From NCBI GenBank assembly GCA_943787295.1, contig CALSLW010000001.1:577501-641500 (forward strand): DNA of 64,000 nucleotides. Direction: 5' to 3'. This DNA comes from an uncultured Flavobacteriaceae bacterium. GTDB lineage: Bacteria > Bacteroidota > Bacteroidia > Flavobacteriales > Flavobacteriaceae. The notes beneath the pieces were generated by a model that saw nothing but the letters and a program-made list of their open reading frames with translations, searched no databases and was not told the origin of the DNA. Shown here piece by piece: positions 9,111 through 16,315 of the stretch. How positions within the stretch are numbered: position 1 is the stretch's first letter; every line of letters starts with the position of its first letter. The translations under genes were made by a program, and so were the position numbers.

Positions 9111-10862
9111 ATGAAGGAACTACAATACCTTAACAAATACCTATTTACCTATCGATATAAATTACTTATCGGGGTTTTTATTACCATTATTGCAAGGATT
9201 TTTTCTTTGTTTACCCCTCGTTTAGTGGGTAATTCAATGACAGCAATCGAGCAGTATTTGAATCAATCGAATCAAGATAGCAGTCAATTAGAAGGTATTT
9301 TACTCTTTAATATAGCCCTGATTATTTCTGCTTCGCTGGTGTCTGGTTTCTTTACTTTTTTAATGCGTCAAACGATTATTAATGTTTCTCGCTTTATCGA
9401 ATACGACCTAAAAAACGAAGTCTACCAACATTACCAAGTACTCTGCAGCACCTTCTACAAAAAGAACAGAACAGGAGATTTAATGAGTCGCATTAGCGAA
9501 GATGTAAGTAAGGTGAGGATGTATTTTGGCCCCGCCTTAATGTACAGTATCAATACCATTGCCCTTTTTGTGATTGTGATAAGCTATATGGTGAGTATTG
9601 CTCCTAGCCTTACCCTCTACACTCTTCTCCCCTTACCTGTATTATCCATCACTATTTATCAGCTTAGCAAGGCCATTAATATTCGTAGCACGGCAGTTCA
9701 AGAGACTTTAGCAAAATTATCATCATTTACCCAAGAGGCTTTTAGTGGGATCGGCGTGATAAAATCCTACAACATTCAACCTTCTATAGAAAACAATTTT
9801 GCAGTGCTAGCCCTAAAAAGTAAAAATCAAAATGTCGCTTTGGCAAAAATTCAAGCGTGGTTTTTCCCATTAATGATTTTATTAATCGGATTTAGCAATC
9901 TAATAGTCATTTATGTAGGCGGAAAACAGTATATCGCTGGGGAAATTGAAATCGGAGTTTTGGCAGAGTTTATTATCTATGTCACCATGCTAACCTGGCC
10001 AGTAGCTACTGTAGGATGGGTAACCTCTCTTGTGCAACAAGCAGAAGCCTCACAAAAACGCATCAATGCTTTTTTACAGCAAAAACCCAGTATAGAAAAT
10101 GGTTTTTCCACTAAAAAAATCAAACAAGCCCAACTGAGCTTTGAAAATGTTTCTTTTACTTATCCAGATACTGGAATTAGGGCACTAAAAGATATTTCTT
10201 TTGAACTAAAGGAAGGTGAAACTTTAGGAATTGTCGGGAAAACCGGAGCGGGAAAATCTACCTTATTAGAATTGATCGCTAGATTATATGATCCCAACGA
10301 GGGAAAAGTTATCATTGACCATCAAAATGCCAATACCTACTCCTTAAACAACCTAAGGGAAGTCATAGGTTATGTCCCCCAAAATCCATTTTTATTTTCA
10401 GAAAGTATTGAAGAAAATATTCGTTTTGGAAAAAATAATGCTTCCTATGAAGAAATTGTTGAAGCAGCAAAAAATGCCGCAGTACACAATAACATAATAG
10501 ACTTTAAACATCAATATAAAACCCTATTAGGAGAAAGAGGTGTCACCTTATCTGGAGGACAAATCCAAAGGATCTCAATCGCCAGAGCATTGATCAAAGA
10601 CCCCATGATTCTTTTGTTTGATGACTGCCTATCTGCCGTAGACGCTGATACAGAAGAGAAAATCCTTGCGCATCTCAATCGCATTAGTCAAGACAAAACG
10701 ACTTGTATTGTAAGTCATCGCGTGACTTCTGTAAAGAATGCCAATAAGATAATCGTCCTTGAAGATGGTGAAATCATACAACAAGGAACACACAATGAAT
10801 TACTCAAAATTGATGGGCATTATCGAGATCTAGCAGAAAAACAAAGCGCAGAAATCACTTAA
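9111..10862 (+). CDS. ABC transporter, fused permease and ATPase (MsbA/multidrug-exporter type)
   Basis: A 583-residue exporter half-transporter in the inner membrane, working as a dimer. Residues about 15-320 hold six membrane helices (type IV exporter fold); 340-575 are the ATPase: Walker A GKTGAGKS (376-383), Q-loop in YVPQNPFLF, signature LSGGQ (480-484), Walker B LLFDD, D-loop SAVD, and H-switch VSHR. The usual catalytic Glu after Walker B is Asp (FDDCLSAVD), as in degenerate sites of some exporters. The substrate could be lipid A-type lipid or drugs; the sequence does not decide. Monocistronic, divergent from nusB. Confidence 0.9.
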   Translation: MKELQYLNKYLFTYRYKLLIGVFITIIARIFSLFTPRLVGNSMTAIEQYLNQSNQDSSQLEGILLFNIALIISASLVSGFFTFLMRQTIINVSRFIEYDLKNEVYQHYQVLCSTFYKKNRTGDLMSRISEDVSKVRMYFGPALMYSINTIALFVIVISYMVSIAPSLTLYTLLPLPVLSITIYQLSKAINIRSTAVQETLAKLSSFTQEAFSGIGVIKSYNIQPSIENNFAVLALKSKNQNVALAKIQAWFFPLMILLIGFSNLIVIYVGGKQYIAGEIEIGVLAEFIIYVTMLTWPVATVGWVTSLVQQAEASQKRINAFLQQKPSIENGFSTKKIKQAQLSFENVSFTYPDTGIRALKDISFELKEGETLGIVGKTGAGKSTLLELIARLYDPNEGKVIIDHQNANTYSLNNLREVIGYVPQNPFLFSESIEENIRFGKNNASYEEIVEAAKNAAVHNNIIDFKHQYKTLLGERGVTLSGGQIQRISIARALIKDPMILLFDDCLSAVDADTEEKILAHLNRISQDKTTCIVSHRVTSVKNANKIIVLEDGEIIQQGTHNELLKIDGHYRDLAEKQSAEIT

Positions 10863-10958
10863 GAATTTGTTTTGTTTAATTTTTTTTAGCAATTTTACGT
10901 AGAATTGACTATTATTAGGTGAACAAAATCACTATTACTAGAACCTAATTGAACTAAA

Positions 10959-11318
10959 ATGGATTCACCTCAAGAGGAAATAAACTCAAAAGTACTTCGG
11001 GCTGGAAGACGAACTTACTTTTTTGATGTAAGGGAAACAAAAGCAAGTGACTACTATCTTACCATAACAGAGAGTAAGAAGTTTACAAATGACGACGGAA
11101 GTTATTATTACAAAAAACACAAAATTTATCTCTACAAAGAAGACTTTAGCGATTTTAAAGAAATCTTAGGAGAAATGATGGATTATATCATCAAAGAACG
11201 TGGGAATGAAGTCATTAGCGAAAGACACCAAAAAAATTATTCTGCAGAGGATAAAAACGGATATGCCACTTCTGATGTACCTGAAAAATACACCGATTTA
11301 GACTTCGAAGATATTTAA
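10959..11318 (+). CDS. DUF3276 (PUR-alpha-like) nucleic-acid-binding protein
   Basis: A 119-residue protein of the DUF3276 family, the bacterial relatives of eukaryotic PUR-alpha/gamma single-strand DNA/RNA-binding proteins. The PUR fold spans residues about 11-85: RAGRRTYFFDVRETK, DYYLTITESKK, then KHKIYLYKEDFSDF. The C-terminal tail is acidic (YTDLDFEDI). It is widespread in Bacteroidetes and probably acts on RNA or supercoiled DNA in the cytoplasm; its exact target is not known to me. A strong terminator follows 20 nt after the stop. No consensus promoter box is seen in the 96 nt upstream. Confidence 0.88.
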   Translation: MDSPQEEINSKVLRAGRRTYFFDVRETKASDYYLTITESKKFTNDDGSYYYKKHKIYLYKEDFSDFKEILGEMMDYIIKERGNEVISERHQKNYSAEDKNGYATSDVPEKYTDLDFEDI

Positions 11319-11338
11319 ATCAACTAAAATAAAAGTTC

Positions 11339-11369
11339 AACCGTTTCTCTGTGAAACGGTTTTTTTTTA
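11339..11369 (+). terminator. intrinsic terminator of the DUF3276 gene
   Basis: A perfect 9-bp stem AACCGTTTC (11339-11347) with GAAACGGTT (11353-11361), a 5-nt loop and a T run. Confidence 0.85.
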
Positions 11370-11393
11370 CATTGAGTTTTGAAATATAAATTC

Positions 11394-13910
11394 ATGAAAG
11401 AAATAGCAACACTTTTATTTTTGCTTTTAAGCAGCTATGCTATAAATGCACAAACTCAACTTGATTACTATTTACCCAATAATCAAAACTACAACCCAAA
11501 CATCCCCACTCCTACTGAAGTTTTAGGTTATGAAGTAGGAAAATGGCATGTGAGTCATGATAAACTTTCTGAATATATGCGAACCCTAGCCGCAGCTTCA
11601 GACAGAATACAAATTGAGAATAGAGGAAAAACTTATGAAGATCGTCCCCTGTTTTTATTAACCATTACAAGTGAAAATAATCATAAAAAGCTCGATCAAA
11701 TTAAAATCGATCATATCGCTTTAACAGAACCTGAAGGAGAGAATTTAGATACCTCAACCATGCCAGCAGTTGTCTATCAAGGCTTCTCTATCCACGGGAA
11801 TGAACCCAGTGGAGCAAATGCAGGACTACTTGTAGCTTACCATCTTGCAGCATCACAAAGTGATCAAGTGGCAGAACTTCTAGAAAACACTGTTATCTTA
11901 TTTGACCCCAGTTTTAACCCAGATGGTTTACAGCGCTTTTCACAATGGGCGAACACCCATAAAGCACAAAATATCACTCCAGATAGCAATGATAGAGAAT
12001 ACACTGAAGCTTGGCCCAGAGGCCGAACTAACCACTATTGGTTTGACATGAATAGAGACTGGCTACCGGTTCAATTAAACGAATCAAAAGCCCGTATTGC
12101 TAGTTTTATCGACTGGTTGCCAAATGTCTTAACCGACCATCACGAAATGGGCACAAACGAAACCTTTTTCTTTCAACCTGGGATTCAATCAAGGGTCAAC
12201 CCTTTGACGCCCAAGAAAAACCAAGAGTTAACCATGGCCATTGGAAAGTTTCATGAAAAGGCCTTGAATAAAATCGGTTCATTGTATTACACCGAAGAGG
12301 ATTATGACGATTTCTATTATGGAAAAGGCTCGACCTATCCAGATGTCAATGGTTCAATTGGGATTTTATTTGAACAAGCCAGTTCAAGAGGCCACGCACA
12401 AGAAACCGCAAACGGTTTACTCACTTTTCCATTTACCATTCGCAATCAATTTACGGCTGCCCTCTCTACCTTAGAAGCTGCACAAGCGTTGCGAAAAGAC
12501 CTTTTAGACTATCAACGGGATTTCTACAATAATGCACGCGCAGAAGGACTCAAAAATAGAGAAAAGGCGATTGTTTTTGGGAATCAAAAAGACGCCTCTA
12601 CCAGTTACCGTTTAGCAGAGGTATTAATGAGACACGACATTAAAGTTCATCGCTTAAATAAAAATTTTCAAAAAGGCGGAAAGCAATATCCACAAGAAAA
12701 CAGTTTTATTGTTCCGCTAACGCAAAAGAAACAACGTTTAGTTCAAGCCATATTCAGCGAACAAACAACATTTAAAGACAGTTTATTTTATGATGTATCT
12801 GCTTGGACACTTTCACATGCTTTTGATGTCAATATGACCAAAGTTAGAGACCTCAACACTGCCGGAGAAGAATTGACCCAGATTGAACGGCCAAAAGTTA
12901 AGAATGTAGAACAAGCTGCCTATGCTTACCTATTTGAAGGACATGGCTACCTTACTCCAAAAGCCATTTATCAATTATTAGATGCCGGTGTTCGCGTTAA
13001 AGTGGGAATGCAACCCTTCTCTTTAGAAGGGCGCTCGTATGACTATGGGAGTATTATGATTCCAGTAGCCAATCAAGCGATTTCTGAAAATAAACTCTTT
13101 GCGCTTATGCAAGAAGTGGCTACTGCAGCAGAAATCAATATCCATAGCGTTAGCACAGGTTTAACACGTGGAATTGACTTAGGTTCAAGAAACTTTGAAA
13201 CCATTAAAAAACCAAAGGTCGCTTTATTAGTCGGTGATGGTGTGCGAAGTTATGATGCAGGTGAAATCTGGTATTTAATGGATACTCAATACGATATGCC
13301 CGTCACTAAGCTCGATGTTAAATCAATCAAATACCGGGATATAAGCAAATACACTCATATCGTATTACCTAGTTATAACGGTGGATTATTGAATGATGCC
13401 AAAGAAAAATTATCCGCATGGATCAAAAATGGCGGACACTTAATCGCTTACCGCGATGCGGTGAAATGGGCAAACAAACAAGAATTAATTGAAGAAGAGT
13501 TTAGAGAAAAAGAACTCGTCGCAGAAGATGTTTCTTTTGTTAATCAAGGAAAGTTCAAGGGAGCTCAAGCCATAGGCGGAGCGATATTCAACAGTCGTAT
13601 TGACCGCTCGCACCCAATTAACTTTGGCATCGAAGATGACTACCTAGCGCTCTTTAGAAATTCAAAAATCTTTATGGAGCCTGAAGAAAACAGCTATGAT
13701 AATCCGATTCAGTACACCCAGGATCCTATTTTAAGTGGCTATATTTCAGAGGAACAACTAGAATTACTCAAAGGCTCTGTTCCTTTTAAAGTCAAATCAA
13801 AAGGGAGAGGTTCTATCCTATTAATGACAGACAACACCAACTTTAGAGCCTTCTGGCTAGGCACACAACAATTGTATGCCAACATGCTCTTTTATGCAGA
13901 TTTGATGTAA
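11394..13910 (+). CDS. secreted M14 family zinc carboxypeptidase
   Basis: An exported peptidase of 838 residues. Signal peptide MKEIATLLFLLLSSYAINAQ. The M14 domain covers roughly residues 45-370: zinc ligands in SIHGNEPSGAN (HxxE), then DHHEMGTNETFFF carrying the downstream His region. The C-terminal half (about 600-838) is the long extension of flavobacterial members with a class I glutamine amidotransferase-like stretch (KVALLVGDGVRSYDAGE, HIVLPSYNGG). It probably degrades peptides or wall-derived material outside the membrane. The ATG at 11394 was chosen; the frame also opens at a TTG 15 nt upstream, which would spoil the signal peptide. It ends exactly where the convergent csaA gene ends. 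Confidence 0.88.
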   Translation: MKEIATLLFLLLSSYAINAQTQLDYYLPNNQNYNPNIPTPTEVLGYEVGKWHVSHDKLSEYMRTLAAASDRIQIENRGKTYEDRPLFLLTITSENNHKKLDQIKIDHIALTEPEGENLDTSTMPAVVYQGFSIHGNEPSGANAGLLVAYHLAASQSDQVAELLENTVILFDPSFNPDGLQRFSQWANTHKAQNITPDSNDREYTEAWPRGRTNHYWFDMNRDWLPVQLNESKARIASFIDWLPNVLTDHHEMGTNETFFFQPGIQSRVNPLTPKKNQELTMAIGKFHEKALNKIGSLYYTEEDYDDFYYGKGSTYPDVNGSIGILFEQASSRGHAQETANGLLTFPFTIRNQFTAALSTLEAAQALRKDLLDYQRDFYNNARAEGLKNREKAIVFGNQKDASTSYRLAEVLMRHDIKVHRLNKNFQKGGKQYPQENSFIVPLTQKKQRLVQAIFSEQTTFKDSLFYDVSAWTLSHAFDVNMTKVRDLNTAGEELTQIERPKVKNVEQAAYAYLFEGHGYLTPKAIYQLLDAGVRVKVGMQPFSLEGRSYDYGSIMIPVANQAISENKLFALMQEVATAAEINIHSVSTGLTRGIDLGSRNFETIKKPKVALLVGDGVRSYDAGEIWYLMDTQYDMPVTKLDVKSIKYRDISKYTHIVLPSYNGGLLNDAKEKLSAWIKNGGHLIAYRDAVKWANKQELIEEEFREKELVAEDVSFVNQGKFKGAQAIGGAIFNSRIDRSHPINFGIEDDYLALFRNSKIFMEPEENSYDNPIQYTQDPILSGYISEEQLELLKGSVPFKVKSKGRGSILLMTDNTNFRAFWLGTQQLYANMLFYADLM

Positions 13911-14237
13911 TTAACGAACGATCTGTCCATTTTCCACAGTCGCCTGCGGAGAGAGAAGAAAAACATCATTGCCTTGTGTTGCTCCCAGCACAAGGCATTG
14001 ACTATTAAAATTGGCAATTCTCTTTACTGGAAAATTCACCACAGCCACAACTTGGCGACCTAACATTTCTGTAATTGAATAACGAGTCGTTATTTGAGCA
14101 GATGATTTTAAGACCCCAAGGGGGCCAAAATCAATTGTAAGTTGGTACGCTGGTTTTTTAGCCTTTGGAAAGGTATCCACTTGCACTACTGTCCCTACGC
14201 GAAAATCTACTTGCTCAAAATTATCGAATCCAATCAA
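13911..14237 (-). CDS. csaA: tRNA-binding protein, CsaA-like
   Basis: A 108-residue EMAP-II/ARC1p-type OB-fold protein. VDFRVGTVVQVDTFPKAKKPAYQL and the closing GATQGNDVFLLSP are the CsaA signatures. CsaA binds tRNA and has been proposed as an export chaperone; the role here is inferred. No ATG is available: the start must be TTG at 14237 (or a nearby rare codon), 4 nt after the stop of the Mpo1-like gene, which gives the normal family length. Second gene of a two-gene operon; its stop abuts the stop of the convergent M14 gene. Confidence 0.88.
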   Translation of the reverse strand: MIGFDNFEQVDFRVGTVVQVDTFPKAKKPAYQLTIDFGPLGVLKSSAQITTRYSITEMLGRQVVAVVNFPVKRIANFNSQCLVLGATQGNDVFLLSPQATVENGQIVR

Positions 14238-14241
14238 TTAC

Positions 14242-14706
14242 TTATTTTTTAAAGAATATATCATCTAAAATCCATGCAGGACCGATGAGTAAAAATTTTA
14301 AATCATCAAAAAAAGAAGGCTTTGCCCCTTCTAATTTATGACCATAAAACTGCCCTAGCCACGCAGCCACAAAAACACCTAATGCAGCTTGCCATAAGGG
14401 CATTATAGTAGCAATTTGTGCGTTCCCAAAAATGCACAAACTCAAAAAGGCAAAAATCAAAACACTCATTTTAACAGAGAGTCTTAAATAGAAAAACATA
14501 ATAGGAATCAAGGTTACCACCGCCCAGTTAGCGATTGCATCAGATTGAATACCCGTTATGTCAATTAATAAATCATTAGGAATAGACATAAATAAGCCTA
14601 CCACAGAAAATACAATTAGCGGAACACAGACAAAGTGGATCGCTTTATTGGTTTTGTTTTGATGGCTTTCTGCATAAGCGTCTAGCCAATCTTGCATAGT
14701 TTTCAT
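14242..14706 (-). CDS. Mpo1-like (DUF962) membrane protein
   Basis: A 154-residue membrane protein of the DUF962/Mpo1 family; the yeast member is an iron-dependent dioxygenase that removes one carbon from 2-hydroxy fatty acids. The family motif is complete: YAESHQNKTNKAIHFVCVP at residues about 12-30 and FYGHKLEGAKPSFF near 120-133, which carry the conserved His residues. Four membrane helices lie between and after. A perfect -7 box ends 4 nt before the ATG at 14706, so the transcript may be leaderless, or start at the fourth codon, also ATG. Cotranscribed with csaA. Confidence 0.82.
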   Translation of the reverse strand: MKTMQDWLDAYAESHQNKTNKAIHFVCVPLIVFSVVGLFMSIPNDLLIDITGIQSDAIANWAVVTLIPIMFFYLRLSVKMSVLIFAFLSLCIFGNAQIATIMPLWQAALGVFVAAWLGQFYGHKLEGAKPSFFDDLKFLLIGPAWILDDIFFKK

Positions 14707-14710
14707 AAGT

Positions 14711-14718
14711 CAAATGTA
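14711..14718 (-). promoter_or_regulatory. -7 promoter box of the mpo1-csaA operon
   Basis: The minus strand reads TACATTTG, a perfect TAnnTTTG, then ACTT and the ATG. It faces the -7 box of the divergent thioredoxin-like gene 19 nt away, so the two promoters overlap. Confidence 0.55.
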
Positions 14719-14737
14719 TATTTACTTTCAAATTACA

Positions 14738-14745
14738 TAATTTTG
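14738..14745 (+). promoter_or_regulatory. -7 promoter box of the thioredoxin-like gene
   Basis: TAATTTTG is a perfect TAnnTTTG, 16 nt before the ATG at 14762. No clear -33 TTG. Confidence 0.5.
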
Positions 14746-14761
14746 AGGAATAAAAAAAAAT

Positions 14762-15346
14762 ATGGCACTCGTTGAATCAAATATGCTCCCGTTGGGGACA
14801 ATTGCTCCAGACTTTTTTTTACCAAATGTGGTAGATAATTCTATCTATTCACTCCAGCTATTAAAAGGAGAAAATGGCACCATCGTGGTCTTTAGTTGTA
14901 ATCATTGCCCCTATGTCATACATTTACTAGATGCATTTGTGGCATTCGCCAAAGAAAATAAAGGCAAGGGGATAGAAACGATTGTCATTTCAAGTAATGA
15001 TGTCAAAAATTACCCAGCAGACCACCCAGATTTAATGCGAGAACTTGCCCTTGAGAAGAACTTTTCTTTTCCCTATTTATACGATGAGAGTCAAGCAGTG
15101 GCAAAAGCCTATGATGCAGCTTGTACTCCAGATTTTTATCTACTCAATGCTAAAAACGAATTGGTCTACCGCGGTAGATTTGACGCGTCTAGACCTGGAA
15201 ATAACACTCCCATTACAGGAGAGGATCTACAAAATGCCGTAGACAACTTACTAAAAAAAGACCCCATACTAGAAAAACAATATCCTAGCATGGGGTGTAA
15301 TATAAAATGGAAAGCAGGAAATGAACCTGCTGGCTTTTTTATTTAA
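14762..15346 (+). CDS. thioredoxin-family (AhpC/TSA-like) protein
   Basis: A 194-residue cytoplasmic thioredoxin-fold protein. Strand GTIVVFSCNHCPYV carries a CxxC (CNHC) at the usual active-site place, followed by the cis-Pro region CTPDFYLL and GRFDASRPGN. This is the redoxin subfamily often annotated 'thioredoxin family protein', with the peroxiredoxin-like N-terminus APDFFLPNV. It has no signal peptide. It probably reduces a disulfide or peroxide; the substrate is unknown. Monocistronic; its last 8 nt overlap the end of the convergent PPIase gene. Confidence 0.85.
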   Translation: MALVESNMLPLGTIAPDFFLPNVVDNSIYSLQLLKGENGTIVVFSCNHCPYVIHLLDAFVAFAKENKGKGIETIVISSNDVKNYPADHPDLMRELALEKNFSFPYLYDESQAVAKAYDAACTPDFYLLNAKNELVYRGRFDASRPGNNTPITGEDLQNAVDNLLKKDPILEKQYPSMGCNIKWKAGNEPAGFFI

Positions 15347-16271
15347 AATCGACTAATTCTACTTCAAATTTTAAAGTCGCATTAGGTGGAATAACACCAC
15401 CCGCTCCAGCTGCACCATAAGCAAAGTCAGAAGGAATGATTAAGGTCGCTTTTGCACCTTTATTCAAAAGGGCAATCCCTTCATCCCAACCAGGGATTAC
15501 TTGTCCTACTCCTAAACTAAATTCGATGGGTTGGTTGCGTTTAAAGGAAGAATCAAAAACAGTCCCGTCAAGTAACTCTCCTTTATAGTGTACTTTTACA
15601 CTATTCCCCTTTGCAGGTTGATCTCCTTCTCCTGCCTTATCAATATGATAAAATAAACCGCTCTCTGTTTGATCAAAACCTTTTGTAATACCAGCAAGTG
15701 CTTCTGCTTGAGCTGCTTTTGCAGCTTCAATCTTAGCGATCTTATTTGCTTCAAAAGCTGTAAAGGCGTCAGTAGCATTAAAAGCTTTGGCAGCATCACC
15801 CACACGAATAATTTCTAATGCATCTACTTTATCCCCTTGTGCAATGCTATCGACAACATCTTGCCCTTGAATCACATGTCCAAATACGGTATGTTTATCA
15901 TCTAACCATGGTGTTGCTAGGTGAGTGATAAAAAACTGACTCCCGTTTGTTCCAGGGCCAGCGTTAGCCATTGAAAGTACGCCGGGTTTATCATGACGCA
16001 ATTCAGGGTGAAATTCGTCATCAAACTGATAGCCTGGACCGCCCATACCAGATCCTTGTGGACATCCACCTTGAATCATAAAGTCTGGGATTACACGGTG
16101 AAAATTAAGCCCATTATAATAAGGCTCACCTTCAGGCTTTTCGCTGTTTTTTTTACTTCCTTCTGCTAGACCTACAAAGTTAGCCACAGTTCCTGGCGTC
16201 TTGTCATAGCTTAGTGATAATAGTATTTCTCCCTTTGGAGTGCTAAATTTAGCATATAGTCCGTCTTGCAT
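15339..16271 (-). CDS. dual-family peptidylprolyl isomerase: cyclophilin-FKBP fusion
   Basis: A 310-residue cytoplasmic proline isomerase combining two unrelated folds. Residues about 4-165 are a cyclophilin (FHRVIPDFMIQGG with catalytic Arg, NGSQFFITHLATPWLD, KHTVFGHV). An Ala-rich linker (about 170-195) leads to an FKBP domain (about 205-310: VKVHYKGELLDGTVFDSS, VIPGWDEGIALL, IPSDFAYG, and VIPPNATLKFEVEL). Such cyclophilin-FKBP binary proteins are known from flavobacteria and some protists. Both active sites look intact, so it should bind both cyclosporin- and FK506-type ligands. No signal peptide. Confidence 0.92.
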   Translation of the reverse strand: MQDGLYAKFSTPKGEILLSLSYDKTPGTVANFVGLAEGSKKNSEKPEGEPYYNGLNFHRVIPDFMIQGGCPQGSGMGGPGYQFDDEFHPELRHDKPGVLSMANAGPGTNGSQFFITHLATPWLDDKHTVFGHVIQGQDVVDSIAQGDKVDALEIIRVGDAAKAFNATDAFTAFEANKIAKIEAAKAAQAEALAGITKGFDQTESGLFYHIDKAGEGDQPAKGNSVKVHYKGELLDGTVFDSSFKRNQPIEFSLGVGQVIPGWDEGIALLNKGAKATLIIPSDFAYGAAGAGGVIPPNATLKFEVELVDFK

Positions 16272-16315
16272 AGTATGTGATTTTTAGACGGTAAATATAG
16301 GGCAATAAGGTGGAA

